Counted from the first letter of the stretch, positions 13,806 through 26,590 are shown. The stretch: DNA of 64,000 bases from Sisyra terminalis (GCA_958496175.1 OY292276.1:57983080-58047079), one strand, 5' to 3'. Notes: generated by a model from the sequence alone, not told the origin. Program-made: numbers and translations.

Positions 13806-14830
13806 GTAAAAGTGTAGAATTTCTACAGATCTTTATAGCTAAAATTTTTATTTTTACTGAAAAAATTCGCAAAAAAAAAAACAAATTTTTTTGGTTCTTC
13901 TTATTCTCGTATTTCTTCAACACTGAAGATTGGTGATCCTCATGGATTATAATGATTACAAAAGTAATATTCCGAAGAGCTTTTGGTTGCATATTTCCCA
14001 TTACTTTCTGCGTCTTTATGATGAACTCTTGGTGGTTTTCTCCACTCTTCCGGGTCGATTTTTTAATCCCTGGACACATGAATTCCAGATCCAAGGTACT
14101 AATCCTTGTGAAGCTCACTTGTCCAAGCTCATATCCAATTTCCCATCTATTTAGTCGCCATTATGCGTTCCCATCCCCAACCGGCATCGTAAGGGATTTT
14201 CACTAGGGATTTTCGATTCATTAAGATTAGACCAAGAGACAATATTCTTTACTCTCCACTACTTTTAGAGACAATTATCTAATTATATCTAACGAACCAC
14301 TTTTAGTGGCTATGAATGCATAGTAAAAGTGTAGGATTTTTGCAATATTTTTAGCTGATATTTTTTTTACCAAAAAAATTATTTTGGTTTATCTTATTCT
14401 CGAATCTCTTCAACATGGAAGATTGGCGATTCTCATAGATCATGATAATTATAAAAGGGAGCTTTTGGATATCCTGAGGAGCTTTTGGTTGCATATTTCC
14501 CGTTACTTTTTGCATCCTTATGCCGTTGATTCTTGTTGGTGGTTTCCTCCACTTCCGGGTCGATTTCTTAATCCCAGGACAAAAAAAATGCCAGGCACAA
14601 GGTACTAATCCTTGTGAAGCTCACCTGTCCAAGCTCATATTCAATTCCCCATCTATTAAGCCGCCATTATGCGTTCCCATCCCCAACCGGCATCGTAAGG
14701 GATTTTCACTAGGGATTTTCGATTCATTAAGCTGAGACCAAGAGACAATATTCTTTACTCTCCACTACTTTTAGAGACAATTATCTAATTATATCTAACG
14801 AACCACTTTTAGTAGGCTATGAATGCATAT
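13806..14830. repeat. Tandem duplication, ~510-bp unit, two copies
   Basis: Copies at about 13806-14320 and 14321-14830 share gagcttttggttgcatattt, tccttgtgaagctcac, cattatgcgttcccatcccc and ctctccactacttttagag. Reading frames overlapping them run in both directions, carry no recognised domain and differ between copies, so I treat them as noncoding. Confidence 0.9.
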
Positions 14831-15269
14831 TATGTCTTTCTTTGTTTTTCTTTAACCAATCATCTTATTTTTTGTAATGCATACAAAAAATGATTCATTT
14901 TCCTCCCCGAAACAATAAACGACAAACAGTTAAACAAAAATAATAAAGCTCAAAAACAAAAGAACAATTGATAACAAATTCAATAAACAATATCGCAGCG
15001 TTCAATCAAAGCTCACATTGATCCAAAGCCTACAAAGAACCAAAGCTTGATATTTTGATAATACTGCTTTGGGATTGAACCACGATTTGCTTCCAAACCG
15101 TTAACTGTATAAAAAAAATGCAAAAAACAAAAATTGTAGATTTTTTCATTGCCTACTAGATACTGTAACAAAAATTGGAAGATTCTCTTTAAAAACACAA
15201 ATATAAGGTATTTAAAAAATGGAATTTACAATTTTTAAAATTCCTGGTTGCTTTCATCCATGGTGTGGT

Positions 15270-15645
15270 AAAAAATTAATAATATTCTTGGGAACTTGGA
15301 TTAATAAGAAATAATAAGAAGTTATTTTTCAAATTATCTCATCGTTTCGTTGGTATTTATTTTCAACTTCTTCAGGAGAATTTTTGATGTTAACATCCTC
15401 GTTGTAAATACTGGCTTTTTAACAAAAATTTTTACACGATAACCATTTTAATTTTTAATTTATAACAAGCGTACTCATTCGGTTATCTTGTTAAAAAGCC
15501 ACATCAATTTAGCCACATTACATTAACATCAAAAATTATCCTGAAGAAGTTGAAAATAAATACCAACGAAACGTTGAGATAATTTGAAAAATAACGTCTT
15601 ATTATTTCTTATTAATTCAAGTTCCCAAGAAAGTTATTAATTTTT
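15270..15645. mobile_element. Foldback MITE, ~375 bp (family with CTGAAGA/GAAAC boxes)
   Basis: Nearly perfect inverted arms: 15270-15392 and 15522-15645, with a second stem in the loop (ggctttttaaca near 15412 against tgttaaaaagcc near 15490). Each arm holds ctgaagaagttg and caacgaaacg separated by 11 nt, which can form a small hairpin. Confidence 0.85.
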
Positions 15646-16558
15646 AAAATATTTCTCCCGTAATATTCTTGTAATTTGCAAAGACTAATTAGGTGGGAAA
15701 GAAGGGTTTTTGGACAATAATTTTCAAGGGTGAAAAAATTTATTTTGATTTTTCGATCATAAGTAGGTATTCACTTTTAAATCAGCCGTTATTAGATATA
15801 ACAGTATGCATATGGTGATTGATTTGATATTCCCAGAACGTTCATAAATTCCCAATGATTAGCATTAAGGGTGAGATGCCACTGGAATAATGATGGCTAT
15901 ATCATTTTTTCTGTAGGTCACCAATTAGGTGTATTAGTCAACCACTTTCATTTTGTAAAATTGTCTGAGTTTTCATTTGAAATCAAAGATTTAACCGAAA
16001 AAAAATATTTGGCAGTATTTTCCGAAGATTAGAAATGACAGAAATTGCATTAACTTGCATTCTTCTATTAGAAGAAGGCATTACAAAAATTTTTGGGGAA
16101 AGTTTTAATGAAAAAAATTGGCAGTTTTATAGCAATAGGGTTATCTCCAAGCAAATGCATTCTGCATTTTCCGCTTGGTTTTCTAAAAAAATCCATAAAA
16201 TTCCTCAAAGCATTTAGCCGTAAATATTTTTATAAGCTTTAAACTTTTGATTATCAAATGGTTTATTTTAAATTAATCTTTCAAAAACATTTTTTTTATA
16301 TCTCAAATTTTACAAATTTATTTCCTATATTAAATTTTGCAATTGAATGAAAAATTCAATGTCAAAATGTTTCATTGAATAATTAAATGATAAATAGAGC
16401 TTTTTGAGCTTAAAAAATATCCTTTCTAGATTGAATTTCTAGCCCAAAAGTAAAAAAATTTTCTTAGATTAGAGAAACAATCCATATTAGTATAGTCGAG
16501 GAAATGAGCTTTATAGTTGAAACAATTATTAAATATGGAGAAGTAGATTATGCTATAT
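15646..16558. other. No recognised gene
   Basis: AT-rich sequence between a foldback and TIR element A. A 60-codon open frame at 16035-16217 has no recognised domain. Confidence 0.4.
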
Positions 16559-17908
16559 ATTGATCGAAAAGATCCCAAACATGATTTTAATCAAAATTTT
16601 TTTTCTGGGGTACCACTTGTCCCATCCCTAGATTATCATTACCAAAAAAAAAACTTTTTTTATTATGACTTATTAAATGAAAGTTGACAGAATTTTCTAC
16701 AAAAAAGGATTTTTAATAATTACCATTATATTCCATAGTTAAGGCTAAGATAACCGTAAAAATCATAAGAATATTTACGTTATAAAAATTGTGTTGAATT
16801 ATTGTTAATATTTCCGAAATTTATTAGAATTTTAGGAATTGGGGGCCAAATAATTTCTTTATTTGAGACCTATATTTTCTTATCTAGGAAAGTTCCAAAA
16901 GTCACTAAATTTTTAGTGGTTTTTTGTTTGAAACATTGAAGAATTTAAAAATTGTTAAATGTCAAATGATGACTTAGTATCAAAAGTTAAATACAGGACG
17001 AAATATTTTTTGTGTACAGTGAATTTTAAATCATAAAACATTTTGAGATTCACTAGATATCTAGTTATTTTTTAGTATGGAATATTAAAGTTGAATTTCG
17101 CGGTTAAAAATTGTCAATATTTTCCATAAATGTTAATCATTATCAAAGCCCAAGAAGTTGAAGGTAAATAGTACTTTTTTTTACTTTTCAGCGGAAATAT
17201 ATCAAAAGTTGAATACAGGTTGAAATATTTTTTCGTAGAAATTGAATTTTAAATCATAAAACGTTTTGAGATTAACTTGATATCTAGTTATTTTTAGTTA
17301 GGAATATTAAAGTTGAATTTCGCGGTAAATTTTTTTCAATATTTTTCATACATGTTAATCATTATCAAAATCCAAGAAGTTGAGGGTAAATAGAACATAT
17401 TTTTTTTACTTTTCAGCGGAAATATTCTTAAAATCTCAAGATTTATAGTTGAGTTTCTTCCGTGGGTCGTTGATATTTAAATATATAATTTTTCCTAGGG
17501 CTCAAATATTGAAAAACAAGAAAATAATTAAAAAATTGCAATTATCGTCTGTTATTTTTTAGTTCCCAAAACAAAAGAGCTACAAATGCAAAAATTTTTT
17601 GCAAAAATTTGTCCAGAAATCAACATTTTTCAATACATAGTGCGCAATTTGATTCTGCGCAAAATAAGACTAAAGCTTTCGATTTCAATTTCCGACCAAA
17701 CTGTAGGTCTTACAGGAAATTGTTAAGGAGCTTTATTCGAAAAATATTCTCAGCTTAATTGTTAGCAATAGTTATTTAATTTATATATATAATAGTTCAT
17801 AAGTTACAATGAAAGAAGGATTTTTTTTTGAAGAGTCAATTAGTTGGGGCAGCTTTCCACAATGACTAATTTTTTGGTAGAAAACATGTTTGGGACCTTA
17901 TTTATCAT
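16559..17908. mobile_element. TIR element A of a shared family, ~1.35 kb
   Basis: The ends gatcccaaacatgatttt (left) and aaacatgtttgggacc (right) are inverted. The interior has a 222-bp tandem duplication and a segment related to element B at 60498-62095 (for example gctttcgatttcaatttc with gaccaaactgtagg). No transposase frame is present, so it is non-autonomous. Confidence 0.65.
16980..17425. repeat. Tandem duplication, ~222-bp unit, two copies
   Basis: Copies at about 16980-17199 and 17200-17425 share aatattaaagttgaatttcg, gttaatcattatcaaa and acttttcagcggaaatat. Confidence 0.9.
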
Positions 17909-17937
17909 AAAATAAAACAATTGGCTACTACATACTG

Positions 17938-18366
17938 CAATATAATAATTAAATTATGGGCAATAAGGACACGAAGCTTCTTGTGGAGTATTATTTATTT
18001 TATCACCAACGTTTCGTCAGTCATTCCTAACTTCTTCAAGGCTCAAAATTAAAAATTACTCTATAAATGTCATAAAAATAAGCTGTAAAAAGACCCAACT
18101 GGTAGAACAACAAACCAAAAATACAATTTGGTATTGATAAATAAAAAATTGTTTAAAAACCATTATTGAAAAAATACAAAAATACATGGCTCAACTCAGT
18201 TATAATAAGTTAGGTCATTTTACAACTTATTTTTACGACATTTGTGGAGTAATTTTTAAATTTTGAGCCCTGAATAAGTCACAAATGACTGACGAAACGT
18301 TGGCGATAAAAAAAATAATATTCCACAAGAAGCTTCGTCCTTATTGCCCACAATTTAATTATTATA
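17938..18366. mobile_element. Foldback element, ~430 bp
   Basis: Inverted arms at about 17938-18060 and 18245-18366: gaagcttcttgtggagtatt against its complement aatattccacaagaagcttc, with gggcaataaggac at the outer end. The arms carry acgaaacgttgg plus a ctgaataagtca box, similar to 15270-15645. Confidence 0.85.
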
Positions 18367-18845
18367 TTTAAAAAGACAAGGACTTAAACAACATGAGTAC
18401 TGTAATATATTTAGTCGTAAAAAATTATTAACAATATTTTGAATCATTTTTTGCATGCAATTTACTAAAAAATTTTGTTCTTAAACCACTAAGTGTAGAA
18501 TTGAAAGAATTTTTCGTAATATAATCAAAAGCCAGACGAAGAATGGAAGAAGTGCTTACGATTTTCAATTAATATATAAATGTGTACTCTATTGTACAAA
18601 TTGTACGTTTTACAATCTCATTCGTTTTGTACTAAACATATAAAATGGGAAACTTTTCTAGGGTTTCGACCGACTTGGCGTATTAGAAGCATTGTCTATT
18701 ATGTCTACAACTTCGAAATTCCTTCGTAAACAATTGCAATAACGACAACGACATCCAAAGCTGATTATTTCTTAAAGACAACGAAAAATCTTATTACTAT
18801 AAAGATTTCACATGAGCTTAAAGAATGAAAAACTTTAATGAGTAC

Positions 18846-19545
18846 AGTGGCATAGCTAGGTAACCAAGGGCCCTGGGGCAAATTACAAAATGGGGCCCCA
18901 CTGCTATGTAAACTGATTGGGTTTTATGAAATAAAAATATGAAATATACAAATACTTTAAAAATGCTAAGCTACTTAAGCTCTTTTTTGTGCATTGCAGG
19001 GCAGATAATAAAAATATTAAACAGTACCAACATAAATTACAATTGATACTTGGTGTAGATTTGGCTAATAAAACAAAATAGAGAAGATTCAAGGGTTTAT
19101 TATATAAAATTCAGGCCTAACAACTGACGTAATAACAATTATATTTACAATTTTTTCCTAGCTTTAGTTTTCGCAAAAGTATCAATGACTTGGTTTAAAT
19201 CCAGGCTTAATGGGGTTTTGTTTTCAATTGCTATTAGCGATAAATATCGGAGTCGAATTTGGCCCATATTATATCTTAAATAATTTTTTATTATTTTTAA
19301 TTCGCTAAATGAGCTTTCAGCTACTGCAGAAGTGACAGGAATTGTAAAGAATAATAACATTGCTGTAATTACTTTCGTTAGGTCGCATTCTAGCACTCCA
19401 TATTTGCTCATTATTTCCTTACATAATTGGTGAATTTCCAACTGAATTTCCAAAGTTTCAGTTCGATCCAAATTTCTGGTAAGGATTCAAGGGCCCTCTG
19501 GGTTTGAGAGCCCCGGGGCACTGCCCCGCCTAGCCCCTAGGCAAA
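18846..19545 (-). mobile_element. hAT-family element remnant
   Basis: The left end begins cagtggcatagctagg and soon reaches ggggccc. The right end is GC-rich with cactgccccgcctagcccct, which in reverse complement resembles the left end. Between them is the minus-strand transposase fragment at 19145-19471. The right boundary is approximate and no clear 8-bp target duplication was identified. Confidence 0.6.
19145..19471 (-). pseudogene. hAT transposase C-terminal dimerisation-domain fragment
   Basis: An open stretch of 108 codons ends at its own stop. IPVTSAVAESSFSELKIIKN followed by YLRYNMGQIRLRYLSLIAIE is the conserved dimerisation region at the C-terminus of hAT transposases (the family of zinc-finger MYM-type/THAP-derived host proteins). 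The rest of the transposase (zinc finger, RNase H-like catalytic core) is absent upstream, so this is a truncated relic. The start shown is a TTG after a stop, not a real initiation site. Confidence 0.85.
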
Positions 19546-19619
19546 TATCCCTAAGGCTTTAACATACCCTAAGGCTTTAAAAAAATCAATTCTTATTATT
19601 TTTACAAAATCAATTCTTA

Positions 19620-21195
19620 TCTATTACTATAAAGAGGAAAGATTTGATTGTTTGTTTGCTTTGAATAGGCTCCGAAACTATTTGACCGATTTAAAAAATT
19701 CTTTCATTGTTGAGAAGCTACACTATTTCCGGTGAACATAGGCTATGTTAAATTTTCAAAAAAATTAGGAATCCATACTAAAACTCCAATAATGTGTGAA
19801 AAAATTACCGAAGACTTTCTTACATCGCGTGCGCTGGTGATTTAACTAAAGAACGGAACAACCGAATTCAATGAAACTTTATATTAAGATACAACACAAT
19901 TACCCATACACGTTAGGCTACTTATCATTCCTTAAAAATAATAAAGGAATGTACCCCCAACGTAAAACCTGAGGGATGAAAAAAAAAATACTTTAGATAG
20001 GCGAGTTATATATCATTGGAAAGTTATTTAAAAGTTAAAACATGATCTGTATTAATATTTTTAGTTAAACTAATAAAAATCACAGTAATTTAATTTAAAG
20101 TACAAATAATTGCCTTTCTGAAATATAAATGTTTTTATAGAAAATAATCACACAGTAAACTTTTTTTTTACAAAATTGTTGTAAATAGATCCTTAGGGTT
20201 GCTCAGTAAGGAAATATTAACGAAAAAAATCTAATAATAATAATAATAATAATAGTAATAAAGCTTAAAGTAAATATGTTTTTAAAACCGTGCATATATA
20301 AAATCGTGTATTTATTTACCCCCTCTGACTGATGAAATTTTAATATTCGGTGTATTCCTTATAGGAAGTAGGCATGTGATAAGATTTTTTTTTTTGAAAA
20401 TTCCTACCCTAACAGACAAGGGTGGATTCAGGATTTTTTTCTTGGGGAGGGACAATATCTTTTATTTGCAAGTGCGTGAAAGGAATCACGAAAAAAATTC
20501 GCAATTCCAGCCAGAAATCATCATAATGATAAATATTAAATAATCATATCATCATAATGATAAAAGAAATTTAAAATCCTCTTCCAGAGCAAAAGGCATA
20601 CGCCAAATCGTGTATGGTGAACTCTTGACTATCCAATATGGTTTAATTATATAGTTGAAATTCAGATATTGTAATAATAAGTTTATAGATACATAATGGT
20701 TATACATGATTATGGAAGAACTGGGTTTCGTGCAATTGTACAAATTTCAGTTTCGCGGTTGTGTTGTACAATGCAATAGTGTAATAGTTTTTGGAAAAAG
20801 GTTCATCCGGGAATCGAAACAGTGAGATGGGGTTATTTTGACGCAAGTATTTTGATAACTTTCGACATTTTTTAGTCATAATTAAGACCGAATTTATTGA
20901 ACTTGGCGATATTTTTTTATTTATGTATAGATGCTGATTGATTTACAGATTATTTGGTTCACGGTAGGTATACCTACCGTAGGTATACGCAATTGAACAT
21001 ACTCTGTTTAGATATTTATAAATATTTTTTGAAAATTAATTGATTATTACTTAGAACTATTTTATTCTTTGCAATAGTTTATTAAATGTGTCTTTTTCAA
21101 GAGTGTGAAGTGGTTTTAAGTATGATTATATTTTTCGTAAAAGAAATAAGAAAAATAAAATACGTTACGCAGACGAAGTCGCGGGGATCAGCTTG
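19620..21195 (+). mobile_element. Helitron-like non-autonomous element
   Basis: It starts TC (tctattactataaagagg) directly after an A. It ends with a small hairpin region acgaagtcgc, then ggggatcagcttg followed by T, consistent with Helitron insertion between A and T. The terminal tetranucleotide is CTTG where CTRR is expected, one substitution. The 5' part (gattgtttgtttgctttg, ctatttgaccgatttaaaaa) looks like a type of terminal repeat I recall as common in insect genomes. No Rep/helicase frame is present. A LINE tail is an alternative reading. Confidence 0.5.
20223..20262. repeat. AAT trinucleotide microsatellite
   Basis: taataataataataataata with one interruption. It lies inside the Helitron-like element. 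Confidence 0.9.
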
Positions 21196-22645
21196 TTATT
21201 TTTAAAGATAATTTCAGAAGTAATAGATTTCGAAACTTTTGGGAATAGTAAAGCTCAAAAGCTCTGATCACATGTGCACCCAAAGTTGGATTTAGGTAAC
21301 GATTCATACATGTTATTTAAATCAGTGAAATGCGACCGAATCCTCAACTAAATGCATCAGATAAAGACAATAACATACAATCGATTGACTCCACGTTAGA
21401 CTAATTCCTAAATGCAAAATTAATTCGAACGTTACATTTCGAAAATGAAATAGAAATAGTTGGCAGTGAGATAGATTATGCTAACGTGAGATTTCACAAT
21501 CCTAATCTCTGCTTACATTAATAATTAGCTTGTAATATCCGCCCTGTTCTTTGTTCGATTTCCAACCCATCCCCCATTCCCCAAAATAAACTTATACGTA
21601 CACCACTGAATTTAACAGTTCCCATTCTGCCTCCCCGCCAAAATCTCGACTTTGTAACGACCTGAATATTTCACTAAATCTAATGGAATTTGAGAATAGG
21701 ACCTGGAAGACTTTGCAGCCTTTTTCCAATTCGAAAAGTGCAACATTTAAAATTTAAAACCAAGTAAATCGATTATCAACGAACCCATATTTTTAACCCA
21801 TGCAAATAAATACCCCAAAGCCGATTATATTCACCACAAAAAACATCCCCCAAAAAAATAAACCACCCTCAAGTCGTAGCAGTTAAAAAATTAAATTTTA
21901 AGTCGACTTTTTATTTGCAATAAAAATTATTGCAACTCTTACATTATGGACGACTATATAGTTCTTTTTGTTCTTCTTTTACTTGTGAGATTTTTACAAC
22001 AATAATGTCTCATATTTTTATTATTACTTTCTCATTTTCCTCGTGTATTTCCTCTATTCTTTCATACTTTTTCCTTCTTTTTTTTTTTTTGTTCCACTAT
22101 TAAATCGTCTCTTATATTAGAAACGTGAAATCCGTCTTAAGACCTTTTTATTGCTCAAAATGAAAGAAAATAATTGATAGAGAGGGAAGAAAAGGTCAGG
22201 TTGGCCGTTCCAGAGGGTGGGAAAAGTCTTATACCAGAGGTTCTCAAACGTTCAAAGTTAGAAATTTAATGGAAACGAAGATTGAAGTAGGACCTAATTT
22301 TGACGTGAAAAAAAAGAATTCCACTGCCAAAAGCTCTTTGTTTTCTTGTTATTTCAGTCCTTGTCTACATCTAATGTAATTACAATTAATGTGATAATGT
22401 AAGAGTATAACGACAACAACACTTTCGCGTCAGTGTCTCGAAAGCTCAACGAGTCGTGCGCTCCCCCCTGCTGCTTTCCAAAGCTTCTAACATTAAAATG
22501 CACTAACCATCCCCTAAACCCCATACCGTTTCAGCCACCCCAAACATTTTAAATCCAAACGCATTGAATAACCATTGCCCATACTTATGTTAACAAGAAA
22601 ATTAAATTAAATCAAACATTGGATCTAGTTATCCAGAACATATAT
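21196..22645. other. No recognised gene
   Basis: Single-copy-looking sequence with pyrimidine-rich stretches (21540-22090). A lone hAT-like end, accagaggttctcaaacg, lies at 22235. No exon was recognised. Confidence 0.4.
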
Positions 22646-22646
22646 A

Positions 22647-24263
22647 GGGGAGACTGGGTACAAAAGTAACGGCGGGTCGAAAATAAAAAAATGCTTTCTA
22701 GGCTTATCCAATGGGTGAACATCGTTTTGCTGCCATCTGGTGATAACCTAGAGCACCCCCCTCAATAGCATTAAGTCGACGCGTGCGCAGTACGTTGTTA
22801 GGTTATATAATAGGAAGTAATATGTTTTAACGACCCAGAAGTAAGTTTTTCGATGTTTTCTTATTTATTGTTTACATGGTCGTAAAAGGATCATAGCAAT
22901 TCGAATGTTTGCATATCCATTCTTGATTAGATAAATTGTACATTGTTTAAATTCATTTTTGTCTAGCACGTTCCGTTTTAAGGTTATGTTATACATTTTA
23001 TTAAAAATCAGAATGGGTACAAAAGTAACATAGCCCCTTAGGGTACAAAAGTAATATGTTACTTTTGTCCTCGTAATGATTTTATTATTAACATCATATT
23101 TTGATGGATATCTACTTCAATAGAATGGTTTTCGATATATTTCCGTGTCGGTAGTTCTTCATACAGTAGTTCTTATGCGTTATCGCGGCATTCTATTGAT
23201 TCATTTCCTTAAAATATATATTTTTTAAGTATTTAAATTGCTGAATTTGGTTTATATCATTAATATAAAGTCTTTAAATTAATAATTTGTTGATTTAACT
23301 TGTACTATTGTTTTAATTAGCAACCCTTAGCAGTCTTGTTACTTTCGACCACGTAGGTGGGTCGATTTTCGGGACAATTTTTTTTATTTCTAAGTTATTC
23401 ATATAAAACGCGCCATAATTTAAAGGTGGATCACCGCCAAAACGTAAAAAAAATGACTTTTTTAAAACTGCTGCCATTTTTTTTTAGAAATATGAAAAAC
23501 GGTTGTTGGTATGTAAAAGTTGAAGTTTTGAACTTTTTTTTTATTTGCCCCGATATGCCCCCTCCCTCTTTTACAGCTCTTTGAAAAAGGGTCCTCAAAA
23601 ATGAGGAGGCAAACGGGAGACTAGTTTTCTCGGAAACCGGAAGTCGGATCATGATTTTCCAAAGAAAGTAGGTTTTGGTAATGCATCTTCTTGGTACTGA
23701 ACCTCGAAAATCCGAAAAAAGTTGAAAATTCACAAAATGGCGTGACTTTGAGAAAAAAGTTAAAAAAAACGACCTTTTTTTGGACCTTTCCCTCCCTCCC
23801 ACTTTGAGGGGGGGGAGGTTTGGCCAATTTCAGAGGTTCAGTACCAAGAAGACGTGTTGAACTATAACACTCTCCAGTTTCAAGTCAATCTGTCGGATAG
23901 TTTCCAAAAAATCTTGTCTCCCAGTTTTAAAAAGTTGATTTCGAGAAAAACGCATTTAAAGTTTTTTTAAGATATTTTTTTATGTTATTTTCAATTTATT
24001 CAATTTTTATCAGTGAAAATACATTAGTCAGCTATTCCAATCCTTTTAACACGTTAATCTTGAATGTTATAAGAAGACATTTATGGAAAAAAAATCGAAT
24101 AATTTTTTTTTCTGGCGGTGATCCACCCTTAAGAAATCAAGGTACTATTGTGAAGAACATAAACTAAATTTATATGTGGTTATATTCATTTAATGGCAAT
24201 AATAACACCCAGCCAGAAATCCAGATAAAAGTACACATTGTTACTTTTGTACCCGGTCTCCCC
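22647..24263. mobile_element. TA-flanked TIR element, 1.6 kb, with nested insertion
   Basis: 24-bp terminal inverted repeats with one mismatch: ggggagactgggtacaaaag on the left and the complement of ggggagaccgggtacaaaag on the right, each flanked by TA (22645-22646, 24264-24265). The gggtacaaaagtaa motif recurs as subterminal copies at about 23014 and 23041, the latter as an inverted pair, perhaps transposase-binding sites. The TA duplication fits Tc1/mariner-type insertion. There is no transposase. Confidence 0.85.
23424..24128. mobile_element. TTAA-flanked element 1 (piggyBac-like MITE), 705 bp
   Basis: Inverted ends aggtggatcaccgcca and tggcggtgatccaccc, flanked on both sides by TTAA (23420-23423 and 24129-24132). 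It is nested inside 22647-24263. It shares internal sequence with the TTAA element at 50997-51722, for example gatttcgagaaaaacgc. The open frames inside it run on both strands and have no recognised domain. Confidence 0.75.
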
Positions 24264-24960
24264 TACAAGAAAAAAATCAATATGGAATTCCTCCTAGAAA
24301 ATATTGAATTTACAGTGAAAATTTCGTTTTTCTAATTATTTAGTTAGTTTTATGGCAATGTTGGGTATATTGGCAAGTGGGCGATCGAGGTGGTTAGGGG
24401 AAGATGCATTCGCGATTTAGAAGACTAGACATCGGATACATGTATGACGTCATTAGGAGCACAATGAACGAGGACGAAATGTGTCCATGTATAGTATCCT
24501 GTCATATACATATGTATGGGTAAAACAGCCAAGAGCCAAACTCTGTTTAAACTCTCCCCTCATCTCCACCCCCGGCTTCGTCCATACACTAGTCCTGTCA
24601 TGTTACCCCGTAGCACCCCATTGCTCTACGATCGTCCCGTCAATTAAAATTCATTCATTTCAATGTGCTACGTCGTTACGAGACGATATTACGTTTCTCT
24701 TTTCTATGCAATATCGAAAAAAAAGTTTTTTTTTCTGTGAAGTGTGCCACATAAAGATAAAGTCGACGGCGACAGGCGAAGCTTTCAGAAAAAAAGCTCA
24801 AGTGGTATTATAGTTGAGGAATAATAGCATTTTTGCATTTGCATATGCTTGACTTTAATAAATATATGGGAACCCGTTATACTATTAATTAAGGAGATAG
24901 GAAATTTGATACTTCTTCGTTAGTAATCCATATTAGTATGCTAGTTACCTGCCACTTCAT
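24264..24960. other. GC-richer segment without an assigned gene
   Basis: The 110-codon frame at 24481-24813 has no recognised domain, and part of it is low complexity. It may be unique DNA with regulatory content; nothing more can be supported. Confidence 0.3.
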
Positions 24961-25253
24961 CTAAACCAGGGGTCGGGAAACTTTTTTAATTATTACCGCA
25001 AAATATTTTTGCGCAAGTCGATATTACTCCCTCGATATTCTGAAAAGAAAACAATCAATATAAATTTTAAATAAAGATTATTTAATGATTTAATTTACAT
25101 ATTTCTAGTTTAGGTCTTCGAAAACTTATGTTGCTTCATGTTTGATATAATTCCTTCAAAATTCGGACTTCAAAATTTCCTAATTACCCAAAAAAAAAAC
25201 ATTTTTACCCCATTTGGGGTAATTTACCCCGGTTCCCCGACCGCTGGTCTAAA
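24961..25253. mobile_element. hAT-like MITE, ~290 bp
   Basis: Inverted ends ctaaaccaggggtcgggaaa and ggttccccgaccgctggtct, flanked by taaa/aaat. Internal GC-poor sequence with no frame. It is a different family from the MITE at 2146-2324. Confidence 0.65.
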
Positions 25254-25865
25254 TGCCACTCTATTACTTCAATAATCTCCATATCTTTATTGAATATAGG
25301 AAAAAACTAGTTTTTGTTTTCATTAAATTTTCAACTTAAAAAGTTTTCCTTCGACGCTTATTAATTTCCAGAGCTTTTCAAGCAATAAAAACAATATATT
25401 GATTGGAAAAATCAATAAGTTATATGACACATCATTAAATCAGTGTAACTCCCTTTTTTTTGATAGTGAAAAAGTAATGCACCTAGTTTTAGTAAGGGGT
25501 TGAAATTTTTTTGGGGAAAATTTTATCAGACTAATGGAAAATTGATTGCCCTATTAAGGGTCTAAACCAAAATTTGCTATCTTCGTTTTTTTTTTTAATT
25601 ATTTGACATTTTACATTGCGTTTTTTTCTCATGTTAATTTTAATCTTCGCCTCGCATAAGTGTAGGAAAAACCTGGAATAATTCAGGAGTTTTGTGTTGC
25701 ATTTTCATTCAAAAAGTTTCAATCCATCTCTGTCTTTTTTTTTTGTTCAAAATTAATTAATTTTATTCAGTTTTTTTAAGGAGTAAATGTAAAATATTGA
25801 TTGAGAAAATCAATGGGTTATGATATCATTAAATTTTAAGTGTATTAGTTTCTCAGATTGCCCAA

Positions 25866-26590
25866 AGGTTATTACACCCAGAATAAGTAAGCAGATGTTG
25901 ACTTTTAGAAAAAAAAATGGGATTCCGTATTGTTGAGAATTTAATTTTTAAATGTGAAAAGTTCCAAAAGTTATATAGCATTCTCGTGAAATAAAAAACG
26001 ATTTTTCTGGTTTTTTTTCTTCACATATTTTCGTCTATTTCCTCAATTACCTTCGGAAATAATATCAGTAGGATATAAAGTCTCACCTGGAAGAATTTTT
26101 AGCAAAAAAATTTATCCTATATCAAAGTGCATTTTTGAAAATCGTACTACATGTAAACTTTATTCAGAAAGATAATCAAAACTTTAATTTTTATATTTGA
26201 AGTTTAAACAGTGATAAATGTTTAACTCTTTTTCCTCGTAAGATTATACCCACAATAAGTAAGTAGGTGTTGATTTTTAGAAAAAAAAAATGAGATTCCG
26301 CATTTTTGAGAATTTAGCTTTTCAATGTGAAAAATTCAAAAGTTATATAGCATTTTCGTGAAATAAAAAACGATTTTTCTGGTTTTTTTCTTCACATATT
26401 TTCGTTTATTTCCTCTATTACCTTCGGTAATAATACCAATAGGATATAAAGTTTTACCTGAAAGAATTCTTAGCAGAAAATTTTACCCTTTTTAAGGGTG
26501 CATTTTTGAAAATCGTGCTGCAAGTCGATTTTATTCCAAAAGGGAAATCTAATCTAATAAGTGTTAATATTAGAAGTTTTAAAAGTGATA
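25866..26590. repeat. Tandem duplication, ~365-bp unit, two copies
   Basis: Copies at about 25866-26232 and 26233-26590 share gtgaaataaaaaacgatttt, tcacatattttcgt and taccttcgg. A degenerate partial third copy may precede them near 25450-25560. Confidence 0.85.

Noticed and set aside
13768..14735. Several 70-116-codon frames as paralogous genes
   Set aside because: They overlap on both strands within a two-copy tandem repeat, and the frames are not conserved between the copies.
20800..20830. Possible minus-strand tRNA T-arm
   Set aside because: Only a B-box-like word is present; the remaining tRNA arms cannot be drawn.
22235..22260. hAT-like MITE starting accagaggttctcaaacg
   Set aside because: No matching inverted end was found nearby, so it is mentioned only as a lone motif.
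23431..23802. 123-codon minus-strand frame as a transposase
   Set aside because: It lies in a 705-bp non-autonomous TTAA element and shows no transposase motif.
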